64,000 bases of DNA from CAZMUN01 sp964569815 (GTDB lineage: Archaea > Iainarchaeota > Iainarchaeia > Iainarchaeales > GCA-2688035): contig CAZMUN010000001.1 in the NCBI GenBank assembly GCA_964569815.1, positions 1 through 64,000 of the forward strand. The letters are read 5' to 3'. The notes below the pieces were generated by a model that saw only the letters and a program-made list of their open reading frames with translations, had not been told where the DNA came from and ran no database searches. A program made the position numbers and the translations under genes. Shown here one piece after another: positions 41,331 through 52,803 of this stretch; position 1 is the stretch's first letter, and each line of letters opens with the position of its first letter.

Positions 41331-41639
41331 TCATTCTCTCAGCTCTATCTCTACGTGAACAGATTCCGGGATTTCAACACGCATAATGCGCCTTAAAGTC
41401 CTTTCATCTGCTTCAATGTCAATAAGCCTTTTGTGGATGCGAAGCTGCCACCTTTCATAGGACTCTGTCCCGCCGCCGCAAGGCGCCTTTCTTGTTGGCA
41501 CAACCAGCTTTTTTGTAGGCAACGGTATTATGCCAGAGTGCTTTACGCCTGTTCTTTCGGCAACATCAAGCATTCTTGAAGCTATTTCCGTAAGCTGCTG
41601 AAAATCAGGGCTTGTCAGCTGAATTCTTGCTTTTTGCAT
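41331..41639 (-). CDS. rps10: Ribosomal protein uS10
   Basis: 102 residues, normal. Conserved: ARIQLTSPDFQQLTEIASRML, GIIPLPTKKLVVPTRKAPCGGGTESYERWQLRIHKRLIDI. It follows EF-1alpha across a 101-base gap with a TAGGTGA ribosome site. The gap also holds a small hairpin (ATGGC/GCCAT at 41707-41722) followed by T's. Confidence 0.97.
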   Translation of the reverse strand: MQKARIQLTSPDFQQLTEIASRMLDVAERTGVKHSGIIPLPTKKLVVPTRKAPCGGGTESYERWQLRIHKRLIDIEADERTLRRIMRVEIPESVHVEIELRE

Positions 41640-41740
41640 TCTGGTTCACCTATGACTTTGTCTGGAAAGAGCAAAAACACGCTCAAAAAAATGAAAAGAG
41701 GGGAAAATGGCAACAGCGCCATCTTCCTCTGGACTCGGAT

Positions 41741-43015
41741 TTACTTTTTCTCCCTTGGAACAACCTTTGTGACCATTCCTGCAGCCACCGTTTGCCCCAT
41801 GTCCCTGATTGCAAACCTGCCAAGCTGCGGGAACTTCTTGTATTCTTCCACAACAACTGGCTTGGTTGGAACAATCTTTACGATTGCCGCATCGCCTGTT
41901 TTCAGGAACTTTGGGTTTTCCTCCTTTACAGCGCCTGTTTTTGGGTCAAGCTTTTTCAGAATCTCCGTTACACGGCAGCTCAACTGTGCTGTATGAAGGT
42001 GGAAAACCGGAGTGTAGCCAACCGGAATTGCTGTAGGATGCGACAAGACAACAATTTGTGCCTCGAATTCCTTTGCAACCGTTGGTGGGTCATTCTGTGG
42101 TCCGATTACATCGCCTCTAGCAACATCGCCTTTTCCTAGGCCGCGAACGTTGAATCCAACGTTGTCGCCTGGAACTGCCTGCGGAAGCTGTTCGTGGTGC
42201 ATTTCAATGGTTTTTATTTCACCTTTTGCCCCGCTTGGCTCTATGGCAATCTTGTCGCCCGGCTTCATTATTCCGGTTTCAACCCGGCCAACAGGAACCA
42301 ATCCAACACCCTTTATGTTGTATACGTCCTGTACAGGCAGCCTCAAAGGCTTGTCTGTTGGCGGCTTTGGTGCAATGATTTCATCCAAGGTGTCTATAAG
42401 GGGTGCTCCCTTGTACCATGACAGCTTGTCTGACTTTTTCACAACGTTGTCGCCTACCCACGCTGAAACAGGGATGAATTTCAGGTTTTCTGCTTTGTAT
42501 CCAACGCCTGTAAGAAGCTTTTTTGCTGCTTCCTGAACTTCGTTGAATTTTGCTTCCTCATAGTTAATTTCGTCCATTTTGTTTATTGCAACTATGAGGT
42601 TCTTTATGCCCATAACCTGTGAAAGGAACGCGTGCTCCTTTGTCTGGGCCATGACTCCCTCTTTTGCTGCAATTACCAAAACGGCGGCGTCAGCCTGACT
42701 TGTCCCGGTAATCATGTTTTTGATGAAGTCCTTGTGGCCTGGCGCATCAATTATGGTAAAGTTGTTTTTCTTTCCTTCAAACTTTTTGTACGAAACATCA
42801 ATTGTTACGCCTCTTTCCCTTTCTTCCTTGAGGTTGTCCATTGCAAAAGCAAAAGCAAAAGTTCCTTTTCCAACTGCCTTTGCCTGTTCCTCAAGCTTTC
42901 TGTACTGCTGCTCTGACAACGCACCACTGTCATAAAGCAGCCTTCCTACAAGTGTGCTTTTCCCATGGTCAACATGTCCAATGAAGACCAGGTTCACGTG
43001 CGGTTTATCTGCCAT
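41741..43015 (-). CDS. tuf: Elongation factor 1-alpha
   Basis: 424 residues from the ATG at 43015, preceded by GGGAGGAAATCGAA. G motifs: GHVDHGKST (13-21), [12 protein letters not shown]. The three-domain archaeal aEF1A is complete, with the switch I sequence [17 protein letters not shown]. It delivers aminoacyl-tRNA. It has its own upstream region after EF-2. Confidence 0.97.
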   Translation of the reverse strand: MADKPHVNLVFIGHVDHGKSTLVGRLLYDSGALSEQQYRKLEEQAKAVGKGTFAFAFAMDNLKEERERGVTIDVSYKKFEGKKNNFTIIDAPGHKDFIKNMITGTSQADAAVLVIAAKEGVMAQTKEHAFLSQVMGIKNLIVAINKMDEINYEEAKFNEVQEAAKKLLTGVGYKAENLKFIPVSAWVGDNVVKKSDKLSWYKGAPLIDTLDEIIAPKPPTDKPLRLPVQDVYNIKGVGLVPVGRVETGIMKPGDKIAIEPSGAKGEIKTIEMHHEQLPQAVPGDNVGFNVRGLGKGDVARGDVIGPQNDPPTVAKEFEAQIVVLSHPTAIPVGYTPVFHLHTAQLSCRVTEILKKLDPKTGAVKEENPKFLKTGDAAIVKIVPTKPVVVEEYKKFPQLGRFAIRDMGQTVAAGMVTKVVPREKK

Positions 43016-43084
43016 TTCGATTTCCTCCCAATTTAAATTCGCCACCAATTCTTCTGAGGGAAAAATTGGAAACCCTAAGTATAA

Positions 43085-43131
43085 CAATAAAAACTCCTTA
43101 TCCAAAACCTTTAAAAAAGCTCTTTTAAAGC
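43085..43131 (-). promoter_or_regulatory. Promoter region of EF-1alpha
   Basis: On the minus strand this stretch contains CTTTAAAAGAGCTTTTTTAAAG, whose outer CTTTAAAA/TTTTAAAG arms form an 8-bp inverted repeat (43109-43130) made of two TATA-like boxes, followed by GTTTTTATTGTTATAC. Either box could drive tuf, leaving a leader of some 60-90 bases. Confidence 0.45.
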
Positions 43132-43157
43132 CTGTTTTGAGGGCTTTTAGGGCCTGC

Positions 43158-45350
43158 TTACTCCAAGAAGAATTCGGCGCTTTTGACTGTGAGGTCCATG
43201 CCCTTTCTTTTTCTGACCTCTTCTATGACCATTTTCTGCATTTCGCGGGGCAGCTGCTCGTAGCCAGCGTATTCAGCTGTCCATATTGCGCGGCCTTGGG
43301 TTGCCCCCCTGATAGCGGCAGAAAAGCCAATTAGCTCTTTTACAGGCGCTTTTGCAATGAATATTGCGGAATCGCCCTCCTGCTTCATTTCCGTTATCTG
43401 GGTTCTTCTCTGTCCCAATTCCTTGGAAACGCCTCCCATGTAGTCCTGCGGCGTTGTAATGAACAGAATCTGCTTTGGCTCCAAAAGCAGGGGGTCGGCT
43501 GTAAGCATGCATGCATAGCATGTCCTTGTCATCAAGGGAAGCACCTGTGCAGGGCCCCTGTGGATTGCATCCTCATGAAGCTTTGCGTCTTCCAGGCTTA
43601 TCATGATTCCAAGGCCTTTTTCTTTGGCAAGAGGGCCTTCGTCCATTGCATCCCTAAATCCTTGAATGACAAGTTCCCTGATTTCATGCAGTGCCACAAT
43701 TCCGCGAGTCGTGTCCATTAAAACGCAGTTGTTGTGCACTGCCCAAATCTTCCTTGCTTCATCCCTTGAAAAGCCCATTTCCTCAAACTTTGCAATCATG
43801 TCCTTGTCTTTTGGCTTTATTTTGCCATCTATTTTGGATTCGACAAGCTTGCCCAAAATCTCTTTTGGAACAGGCTTTGCACTCATCTTAAACTTGTTGT
43901 GCTTGTTAGGGCTTTTTCCCTCAAGCGTTGGAGAAGCCTTGTTTATGGTTTCCCTGTAAACGACAATCGGTGAGCTTACCTCAATAGGGATGCCGTGGTC
44001 TGTTTCAATCCTGTACTTTGTGACATCCAAATGCAGTTCTCCCATTCCTGACAAAAGGTGCTCTCCCGTTTCTTGGTTCAAGGTTGCGACAATGTTTGGG
44101 TCTTCTTTGGATATCTGCCTTATGACTTCAATCAGCTTTGGCAAATCCTTGGTTTGCTTTGGCTCAACGCTTATTGTCATTACCGGTTCGGCCGAGCTCT
44201 TAAAGCTTTCAAAGGGCTTTATTTCCTTGCTTGCAATCGTTTCGCCCGCAAACACCTCTTTAAGGCCTGTAATGCCTGCAATGTTTCCAGCCGGAACAGC
44301 GTCAACCTTAATTCGTTCCTGGCCCATGAAAAGCACAACCTGCTGTATTGCAACTTCCTTCTGCATTCCTATTGCCCGAATTTTTGCTCCTGCTTTAAGG
44401 TTTCCTGAGTATATTCTGCCTGTTGCAATGTCGCCTGCATGCGGGTCCACAGTTACGTCTGTCACCATCATGCTTACAGGCCCATGTGGGTCGCAGCCAA
44501 TCATGGCTTTTCCGGCCGCTGATTCAAAGTCGCCTGTCCAAATAGTTGTAGCCCTGTACTTTTGCGCTGCTATCGGGTCAGGCAAATGCTCTATTACCAT
44601 TTCGAAAAGAATTTCATGCAGCGGGCTTTTCTTTGCCAGCGTTTTTTGGTCCTCGTTTTTGCAGTACTCGAAAATGTCCTTAAAAGTTATCCCCGTTTTT
44701 TTCATAGAGCTGATGCTTATGGCCCAGTTGTGGTAAGCTGAACCAAAGGAGACAGAACCGTCATTTACCTTCACCTGCCAGTTTTCCTTTGCGTGCTTTT
44801 CAGCGTTGGCCTTTATCAGCTTGTTTACCTGTGCAATTGTTTTCACGAAACGCTCCTGCATCTGATCTGCATCTAATTGCAATTCGTTTACAAGCCTGTC
44901 AACCTTGTTTATAAACAAAACCGGCTTAACCTTCTCGCGCAATGCCTGCCTTATAACTGTTTCGGTTTGTGGCATTACCCCTTCCACTGAATCTACAACA
45001 ACTATGACGCCGTCAACGGCCCTCATGGCCCTTATTACTTCTCCTCCGAAATCGATGTGGCCCGGCGTATCAATGATATTGACCAAGTGCTTCTCGCCTT
45101 TGTATTCATGAACAAGGCTTATGTTTGCTGCATTTATCGTTATGCCGCGCTGCTGTTCCAGCTCGTAGTAGTCCATCATCCTCTGCTTTCCGGCAAGCTC
45201 TTCGCTCATAAGCCCTGCTGCAGCAATAAGGTTGTCTGTCATTGTCGTTTTGCCGTGGTCTATGTGGGCTACAACTCCCAAATTCCTTATGTTTTTCCGG
45301 TTATTCATAAGGCTTTCAGCAAGTTTTACCATGTCTTCTCGTCTACCCAT
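43158..45350 (-). CDS. fusA: Elongation factor 2
   Basis: 730 residues. It starts [15 protein letters not shown], as archaeal EF-2 does. G motifs: [27 protein letters not shown]. The diphthamide loop reads [15 protein letters not shown], with the target His in HRG. Domain IV ends in [17 protein letters not shown]. It translocates tRNA and mRNA. Confidence 0.98.
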   Translation of the reverse strand: MGRREDMVKLAESLMNNRKNIRNLGVVAHIDHGKTTMTDNLIAAAGLMSEELAGKQRMMDYYELEQQRGITINAANISLVHEYKGEKHLVNIIDTPGHIDFGGEVIRAMRAVDGVIVVVDSVEGVMPQTETVIRQALREKVKPVLFINKVDRLVNELQLDADQMQERFVKTIAQVNKLIKANAEKHAKENWQVKVNDGSVSFGSAYHNWAISISSMKKTGITFKDIFEYCKNEDQKTLAKKSPLHEILFEMVIEHLPDPIAAQKYRATTIWTGDFESAAGKAMIGCDPHGPVSMMVTDVTVDPHAGDIATGRIYSGNLKAGAKIRAIGMQKEVAIQQVVLFMGQERIKVDAVPAGNIAGITGLKEVFAGETIASKEIKPFESFKSSAEPVMTISVEPKQTKDLPKLIEVIRQISKEDPNIVATLNQETGEHLLSGMGELHLDVTKYRIETDHGIPIEVSSPIVVYRETINKASPTLEGKSPNKHNKFKMSAKPVPKEILGKLVESKIDGKIKPKDKDMIAKFEEMGFSRDEARKIWAVHNNCVLMDTTRGIVALHEIRELVIQGFRDAMDEGPLAKEKGLGIMISLEDAKLHEDAIHRGPAQVLPLMTRTCYACMLTADPLLLEPKQILFITTPQDYMGGVSKELGQRRTQITEMKQEGDSAIFIAKAPVKELIGFSAAIRGATQGRAIWTAEYAGYEQLPREMQKMVIEEVRKRKGMDLTVKSAEFFLE

Positions 45351-45362
45351 AGAACCACCTAT

Positions 45363-45965
45363 TTATCTGCTGCTTTTTGCAATCCTTTCAACTTCATCGC
45401 GCCTTTTCACAGAAAGGCTTTTTGTATCCTGTTTTGATGCCAGAATAAGCTCTTCAGCCAAAGCTTCGCCTGCGCTTACCTTTTTGTTAAACGAGCCTAC
45501 AAACCCTGCCAAAGCAATGTTTTTCAAGGCCTCATCAAGCCTTGTCATTGGGGCAACATCCACTGCAACCGCGTACGCAATGCCTCCCCTTTTTATCTTT
45601 GTGGTGTCCTCTCTTGGAGCGGCGTTTTCCAAAGCTTTTACCAGCACCTGCAGAGGGTTTTCTTTGGTTTGCCTTTCCACTATTTCAAAGGCCTCTTCAA
45701 CTACCCTCATGGCTTGAAGCTTTTTTCCGCAGCTGTTCCTGCCCCTTACATACTTTCCTGAAAGCTTTCTCTTGCCTTGACCAGACCTCATAACCTTGTT
45801 TATAAGCCTTTCAACAACGCTTATCTTTCCTTTCTCAAAGCTTTTGCTGGTTTGTCGGCCAAAACTGTGTGGAATCTCCTTTGATTGCAGGACTATGTAG
45901 CGGGCCAGCCCTGGGTCTGAAACTTTGACGCCATCTGTACTCCATTTTCCAAAAACTGAAACCAT
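45363..45965 (-). CDS. rps7: Ribosomal protein uS7
   Basis: 200 residues. Conserved: VVERLINKVMRSGQGKRKLSGKYVRGRNSCGKKLQAMRVVEEAFEIV and the C-terminal KRRDEVERIAKSSR. It precedes EF-2 by 12 bases. Confidence 0.97.
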   Translation of the reverse strand: MVSVFGKWSTDGVKVSDPGLARYIVLQSKEIPHSFGRQTSKSFEKGKISVVERLINKVMRSGQGKRKLSGKYVRGRNSCGKKLQAMRVVEEAFEIVERQTKENPLQVLVKALENAAPREDTTKIKRGGIAYAVAVDVAPMTRLDEALKNIALAGFVGSFNKKVSAGEALAEELILASKQDTKSLSVKRRDEVERIAKSSR

Positions 45966-45975
45966 TCAAAAAACA

Positions 45976-46404
45976 CTATCTCTTAACCTTCTCTTTTTTG
46001 CCTGTTCTAAGCATTTCCAAAGCCTGGTTGTTTACATGTGTGACGCGGTATTTCACTCCCCAAAGGTCCCCTTTTGGGCCCTTCTGTGCGCCGCCGATTC
46101 CTTCCACAATGACTTCGTCGTGCTCGTCAATAAACTTTATTGCCCCGTCATATGGCGCCAAAGCAGTCAACTGCTTTCCATTCTTTATAAGCTGTACCCT
46201 GACACATTTTCTTATGCCTGAGTTTGGCTGTTTTGCTGTCACGCCCCGCTTTTCAATTACAATTCCGCGCCCTTGTGGCGCACCCTCAAGCAGGTCATGC
46301 TTTTCACGCAAATGCAGTTTTTTTCTCTTATACCTTGGATTCTTCCATTTCCAGCGAAGCCTGTCCTCTTCAAGCTTCCTTGCTGCAAATTCTCCTCTAG
46401 CCAT
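45976..46404 (-). CDS. rps12: Ribosomal protein uS12
   Basis: 142 residues from the ATG at 46404, which follows a GGTGA site; the longer frame starts with GTG at 46416. Conserved decoding-centre segments: [23 protein letters not shown] and [31 protein letters not shown]. Confidence 0.97.
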   Translation of the reverse strand: MARGEFAARKLEEDRLRWKWKNPRYKRKKLHLREKHDLLEGAPQGRGIVIEKRGVTAKQPNSGIRKCVRVQLIKNGKQLTALAPYDGAIKFIDEHDEVIVEGIGGAQKGPKGDLWGVKYRVTHVNNQALEMLRTGKKEKVKR

Positions 46405-46420
46405 AATCTTCACCAAAAAT

Positions 46421-46834
46421 TCAGCGGATTTTTATGTCCCCAATACCATAATTTCTTTTAGCCAATGCTTTAATTCTTTTCACCCGGCTCATGTTTCCTA
46501 AAATCTTTCTTTTTTCACCTGATTCAAGCAAAACGCTGGCTATTTTCTTTCCATCTTTTTCAGAAAAGTTTACCTCTTTAATCTTGATGTTATACAAAGC
46601 CTTTTTAATGAATTCCTCTGGCGTCTTTGCGTATTCAAGCAATTCAACGCTTAGCTTGAGATTTTCCCTAAGCCTTTTGACGCCCGAAGCGTTTTTTCCA
46701 ATTGCCTTTCCAAGCTCGCTTTTTCTTACAAGGAAAGCAATTGTCTTGCCTTGAACAACACAGTCGCGGGCATTTGCCTTGGTGATGCTGTTCAGTGCAT
46801 TCAAATAAAAAATGTCGTCGCTTGTTAACTTCAT
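46421..46834 (-). CDS. nusA: Archaeal NusA (KH-domain protein)
   Basis: 137 residues, the short archaeal NusA with two KH units ([47 protein letters not shown]). It lacks the bacterial N-terminal polymerase-binding domain. It sits between eL30 and uS12 as in most archaea. Confidence 0.93.
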   Translation of the reverse strand: MKLTSDDIFYLNALNSITKANARDCVVQGKTIAFLVRKSELGKAIGKNASGVKRLRENLKLSVELLEYAKTPEEFIKKALYNIKIKEVNFSEKDGKKIASVLLESGEKRKILGNMSRVKRIKALAKRNYGIGDIKIR

Positions 46835-46847
46835 CTAAGAACACTGT

Positions 46848-47156
46848 TTACTTTGATTTCGCTATATCCAGAACCCTGCTTTTTCCCTTGTCCAAGACCG
46901 TTGCAAAAGAAACAACAAACGGCTTTCCGCAATAGCTGCCTATTTCCAGGCCGTTGGCGTCGAATTCGTAAAACGGAACCTTTGAGGCCCGGCAAATCTC
47001 GCGAACTCTTTCCTTTGCATACTTTTCAGCGTTTCTGCTTGAAATTACAAGCTTGCTTGACCCATCCAGCACGGTTTTTTCCACCTGCCTTTTGCCAAAA
47101 AAAACTTTGCCTGTGTCTACCGCTCTTCTCAGTTCCTTTCCAACATCAATAGCCAT
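46848..47156 (-). CDS. rpl30e: Ribosomal protein eL30
   Basis: 102 residues. L7Ae-like fold with ELRRAVDTGKVFFGKRQVEKTVLDGSSKLVISSRNA and PFYEFDANGLEIGSYCGKPF. Between rpo1C and nusA, its standard place. Confidence 0.95.
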   Translation of the reverse strand: MAIDVGKELRRAVDTGKVFFGKRQVEKTVLDGSSKLVISSRNAEKYAKERVREICRASKVPFYEFDANGLEIGSYCGKPFVVSFATVLDKGKSRVLDIAKSK

Positions 47157-47169
47157 TTTCTACTGCGCC

Positions 47170-48360
<1,191 letters not shown>

Positions 48361-50970
48361 TTAACGCACCTTCTCCGACTCTTTTTCCAAGTCGATGTTC
48401 TTTCCCTTGTTCGTGTTTTTTGGAAAGATTCCGTCTTCCCCGTAACTGTACTGTATTACGTCAGCTGAAGCCGTTCTTACAGTGCTGTCGTTGTTTACAA
48501 CAAGATCCTTAAGGCTGTTTGCAAGCCGCCTGTAGAGGTATCCTGAAACCTTGGTTGAAACCCCTGTGTCTACTTCGCCCTGCCTGCCTCCCATGCTGTG
48601 GTAAAAGTATTCTTTGACATTCATTCCGTCCATGAAATTTGATTTAATGAAGCCGCCTGCCTCAACTCCGACATCGTTTTTCTCGTTTAATGTTATAAGC
48701 CTGTTTGTGTAGCCTCGCTTTGGCCTTCCTTCCCTTACGTTTGCCTGGCCCCAGAAGCCAGCTATATTCATCAGGTTGATGCTGCTTCCTCGGCTTCCTG
48801 AAACAATCATAACCATTGTATTAAGCTTTGGCCTTTCGGTCATTATCTGCTCTATTTTTTCCTTCATCAAAAGCTGCTCTATTTTGCCCTTGGTTTTGCC
48901 TGCAAGCCTCATCATTTCCGCTTCAAAGCTTTCCTCAAGGCTTTTTCCAGGCAAATGCTGCAAGGTGCCTTTCTCAAACTTGTCTGTGAGCTTTTTTCCC
49001 TCATTAAGCATTTCTTCAATCGCTTTTTCTCTTGCCTTAACCAAAGAGCTTCCAATTTTGTATTCGTCAACGCCTGCAGTCATTCCCTTCTTTGTCAAAA
49101 GGTCTGCAACAACCCTGTTGACGTTGTAATAAAAGTCTTCTATGACTTCGCTTGGGTAATTCCTGGCAAGCGCGTCTATGAGCTTTCCGCTGACTTCACC
49201 CAAGCTCTCCTTGTCAATGACTCCTGAAACAAGGTTGCCGTTCTTTATCTTCAGGTATGCATCATAAGGGCATTTTTCTTTCGAGCAGCTCTTGCAGATG
49301 CCTGTTTTGTTCAAAATCTTGCACATGTTTGTCTTGTATTCCAAATTTAGGTCTTTTGGCAGGATTTGCGAAAAAATGAGCTTTCCTGAATAGTTTTTGC
49401 CTCGGTCTGGCTTTGGCAGTTCAGTTAAACCCATTTCGAAAAAGTACTGCATTGCCTCTTCTCTTGGAAATTCTGTTGTGTTCATGGTCAAAACAAAGGT
49501 TCCTGAAACGCCGTCCTCGTCCATTATTATTACCGGTGCGCCATACCTTGGGCTGATTACCTGGTCCCTTACATACATGAGCTCGCGGGCCTCTGTTTTT
49601 CCTTCCTCTGTCTGAGGGACATGAACATTCATTTCGTCTCCGTCGAAGTCTGCGTTGTAGGGCTTGCAGACAATAGGGTTTATTCTGAAGGTTTTGCCCG
49701 GCATTATTCTCACCGAGTGGGCCAGCATGCTCAGCCTGTGCAAAGAAGGCTGCCTGTTAAACAAAACAATGTCGCCGTCCTGAAGCCTTCTTTCAATCTT
49801 AAAGCCTGGTTCCATTTCTTTCGAAATCTCTTCCTGGTTTGTTTCATCGACTTTTTTTCTGGTTTCATCAGGCCTTATTACATAGACCACGCGGTCTGTT
49901 TCTTTGACAAGCTTTTGCAAGTCCTTTTTGTTCCACTCTGTAACCATTTCCGGAACCGTAAGTTCTTCCCCAATCTCTTTTGGGATTCCGACTTCACTGA
50001 TTTTAATAAAGGGGTCTGGTGTAACTGTTGACCTTGCAGCAAAATTGACTCTTTTTCCGGTCAAATTGTGCCTGAATCGGCCTTTTTTTCCCTTAAGCCT
50101 TTGAACAAGCGTTCTTAGAGCGCGCCCGCTCCTATGCTTTGCCGGAGGCACGCCTGCAGTGTTGTTGTCAAAATAGGTTGTAACATGGTATTGCAGCAAG
50201 TCCCAAAGGTCTTCTATGATAAGCTGTGGCGCCCCTGCATCAATGTTGTCCTTCAAACGCAGGTTTATTCTGATAATATCGACAAGCTTGTGCGTTAAAT
50301 CGTCTTCGCTTTTTATTCCTGACTCAAGCGTAATGCTTGGCCTTATCGTAATCGGAGGAACAGGCAGGACTTTCATGATAAACCATTCAGGCTGAACCCT
50401 TTCTGGGTCGTATCCAAAAAGCTGCAAATCCAAATCAGGTATTTTTTCAATCCATTCCCTTATCTCCGTAGGGTAAATTCTTTCCTTGTTGTAGAAAAAG
50501 TTGGTTGGCTTGTCCAACAGCACTTTTCCTTTTGTTGCATTACAGTGTGGGCATTTCTTGGAGAGCTTGGCTTTTGCAATTATTTTCTTTGCAATTGAAT
50601 CAATGTCTTCAATGCGAAGGTTTTTTCTGTATTTTTCAAGCTTTTCGTCTGCTAAAGCAATTCTTCCGCATTCCCTGCAGGTTGCGTGCATCAAAAGCTC
50701 GATTCTTCGCCCGAACTCGCTGTGCACAACAGGCCTTATCAGTTCCAGGCTGCCAAAATGCCCTGGGCACTTCTTCATTCGCTGGCCACAGGTCTTGCAT
50801 CTTAACCCTGGGTTTATTACGCCCAAATGAGGGTCCATGAGACCAGATTCCATTGGATAGCCGTCTTTGTCATAAGTGTCCGGGCTTTTTATTTCCAGTG
50901 CAGACATTTTTCGAACCATCTTTGGGCTCAAAAGCTTGAACTCTATTGCCTTTATTTTTTTCATAAGCAT
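48361..50970 (-). CDS. rpo1N: RNA polymerase subunit Rpo1N (A')
   Basis: 869 residues. Zinc sites at CKTCGQRMKKCPGHFG and CRECGR; the catalytic loop YNADFDGDEMNVHVP binds the active Mg ions. Bridge-helix region VGVEAGGFIKSNFMDGMNVKEYFYHSMGGRQGEVDT. No intein, though this gene is a common insertion site. Confidence 0.98.
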   Translation of the reverse strand: MLMKKIKAIEFKLLSPKMVRKMSALEIKSPDTYDKDGYPMESGLMDPHLGVINPGLRCKTCGQRMKKCPGHFGSLELIRPVVHSEFGRRIELLMHATCRECGRIALADEKLEKYRKNLRIEDIDSIAKKIIAKAKLSKKCPHCNATKGKVLLDKPTNFFYNKERIYPTEIREWIEKIPDLDLQLFGYDPERVQPEWFIMKVLPVPPITIRPSITLESGIKSEDDLTHKLVDIIRINLRLKDNIDAGAPQLIIEDLWDLLQYHVTTYFDNNTAGVPPAKHRSGRALRTLVQRLKGKKGRFRHNLTGKRVNFAARSTVTPDPFIKISEVGIPKEIGEELTVPEMVTEWNKKDLQKLVKETDRVVYVIRPDETRKKVDETNQEEISKEMEPGFKIERRLQDGDIVLFNRQPSLHRLSMLAHSVRIMPGKTFRINPIVCKPYNADFDGDEMNVHVPQTEEGKTEARELMYVRDQVISPRYGAPVIIMDEDGVSGTFVLTMNTTEFPREEAMQYFFEMGLTELPKPDRGKNYSGKLIFSQILPKDLNLEYKTNMCKILNKTGICKSCSKEKCPYDAYLKIKNGNLVSGVIDKESLGEVSGKLIDALARNYPSEVIEDFYYNVNRVVADLLTKKGMTAGVDEYKIGSSLVKAREKAIEEMLNEGKKLTDKFEKGTLQHLPGKSLEESFEAEMMRLAGKTKGKIEQLLMKEKIEQIMTERPKLNTMVMIVSGSRGSSINLMNIAGFWGQANVREGRPKRGYTNRLITLNEKNDVGVEAGGFIKSNFMDGMNVKEYFYHSMGGRQGEVDTGVSTKVSGYLYRRLANSLKDLVVNNDSTVRTASADVIQYSYGEDGIFPKNTNKGKNIDLEKESEKVR

Positions 50971-50974
50971 GCTA

Positions 50975-52798
50975 TCACGCCCTGTCCCCTATAGCGATTT
51001 TCGGAAAAATTCCCAGTGCCTTGAGCTCGTCAAGCATTAGCTTAAACCCGTAACTCATTTCCACAGGGTAAACCATGCTTCCGTCGCACAACGGGCAAAA
51101 CCGCCTATTCCTTATCTGGTCCCTTATGGCTATAACACCGCATTTTTCGCAAACCAGTTCCACAACGCGGTCGCTGTCCTCAATAAACTTTTCCTGCAAA
51201 AGCATTGCCGCCCCATGCCCTACAAGGGTTTCGCCTTCCATTTCACCAAACCTTAAGCCGCCTTCTTTTTCCTTTCCTTCAGTAGGCTGCCTTGTCAAAA
51301 TCTGAACCGGGCCACGGGAACGCGCCTGCATTTTGTGGGCAACCATATGGAAAAGCCTCCTGTAAGCAATTACGCCTGTAAAGACCTGGCCTTCAAGCCT
51401 TTGGCCTGTTACCCCGTCATAGAATGTTTCTTTTCCATCGCCCCTGAATCCCCTTTCTTTAAGCATTTTTTCCAACTCTTCCCGCCCAAGGCTGTTAAAA
51501 GGAGTTCCATCAACTTCATCGCCCTTCAAAGAGCTCACTTTTCCGCCAAGCATCTCAAGCAAATGCCCCACAGTCATTCGGCTTGGAATACTATGCGGGT
51601 TTATAATCAAATCAGGCTTTACGCCCTCAGCAGTAAAAGGCATGTCCTCTTCCGGAATGATTGCCCCAATAACACCCTTCTGCCCATGCCTACTGCTGAA
51701 CTTGTCTCCCACTTCAGGAGTCATCGTTGACCTTACTTTTACCTTGGCAAGCCTGTTGCCATCCTCGTTCTCCGTAACCATCACAGAATCCACTATGCCT
51801 GGCTTTCCTTTCCTAGTGGAAACACTGCTGTCGCGCCTTTTTTCCTTCACGACGCCGAACTCGGAAATTTCCTCCAAAAACCTTGGGGGAGAAGTCCTGC
51901 CAATAACTATTTCCTTTTCATCAACAAACTGCTCTATGTTCACCAAACCATCTTCCCCAAGCTTCTTATAGGCTTCCTCACCCAAATAGCCCACGGTTTC
52001 CTCCACAGGCAGCTCAAACCGGTCAGACTGGCCTCCTGGGTAACGCTGTTCAATGCCCTCATAGGCCCGGTAGTAAGAGCTTCGACCCATGCCCCTTTCA
52101 ACAGAACCCCTGTTCAAAACCAATGCATCCAACGTGTTAAACGTTCGATAAGGCAAAATTGCAACAACCAAATTCTGGGTTTCGGGCCTTTTGTCAAGGT
52201 CAAGAAGCCTCATAGTGCGACTCTTAACCAGGCTCTTCTGCGGATAGTAAAGCAAGTAACTTTCAGTATCGCTCCTCAAATTGTAATTTATTCCCCCTAT
52301 TCCAAGGCTCTGCTTAAACATCTTTGCACCATGCAAAGCCTTTCCAGCCATGTCATGCTGGACATAAGGAATCATTGAAGTTACAACGCTAAGAATGCCA
52401 ATAGGGTTTATCTCCAAGTGAGTGTGGTCCTTTGAAAGCTCTTCTTCCGAAGCCGCAATCAAGGCATTTTCCTCTTCCTCTGAGTCAAGGTACTCAATGC
52501 AGCCCTCTTTAACCAAATCCTGCCATGAGGCCTTTCCCTCCTTCAACTTTTTCAAATGCTCTTCAGTAACCTTTGGCTTGCCGTTCTCCACCACAATAAC
52601 AGGCCTCTGGAGCCTGCCGGCATCAGTGTTAATGTAAAGCTCTTCCGTATCCTGATGGTAGGCAACGTTAACCTGAGAATCTATTTTGTCGCTTCTCCTA
52701 GCCTTAACCATTTCCTCAGTAAGCTTTTCAGGCTGCTCATGGAAGCCTATAAGCCTTCCATTGATGTAAACTTTTGCAATCTTTCTTTTTGCAGGCAT
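50975..52798 (-). CDS. rpo2C: RNA polymerase subunit Rpo2C (B')
   Basis: 607 residues from the ATG at 52798. Contains the hybrid-binding region VRSTMTPEVGDKFSSRHGQKGVIG, PDLIINPHSIPSRMTVGHLLEM, and a C-terminal zinc site CEKCG...RFCPLCDG. Splitting of B into B' and B'' is seen in many euryarchaea and DPANN archaea. Confidence 0.98.
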   Translation of the reverse strand: MPAKRKIAKVYINGRLIGFHEQPEKLTEEMVKARRSDKIDSQVNVAYHQDTEELYINTDAGRLQRPVIVVENGKPKVTEEHLKKLKEGKASWQDLVKEGCIEYLDSEEEENALIAASEEELSKDHTHLEINPIGILSVVTSMIPYVQHDMAGKALHGAKMFKQSLGIGGINYNLRSDTESYLLYYPQKSLVKSRTMRLLDLDKRPETQNLVVAILPYRTFNTLDALVLNRGSVERGMGRSSYYRAYEGIEQRYPGGQSDRFELPVEETVGYLGEEAYKKLGEDGLVNIEQFVDEKEIVIGRTSPPRFLEEISEFGVVKEKRRDSSVSTRKGKPGIVDSVMVTENEDGNRLAKVKVRSTMTPEVGDKFSSRHGQKGVIGAIIPEEDMPFTAEGVKPDLIINPHSIPSRMTVGHLLEMLGGKVSSLKGDEVDGTPFNSLGREELEKMLKERGFRGDGKETFYDGVTGQRLEGQVFTGVIAYRRLFHMVAHKMQARSRGPVQILTRQPTEGKEKEGGLRFGEMEGETLVGHGAAMLLQEKFIEDSDRVVELVCEKCGVIAIRDQIRNRRFCPLCDGSMVYPVEMSYGFKLMLDELKALGIFPKIAIGDRA

Positions 52799-52803
52799 AA
52801 AAA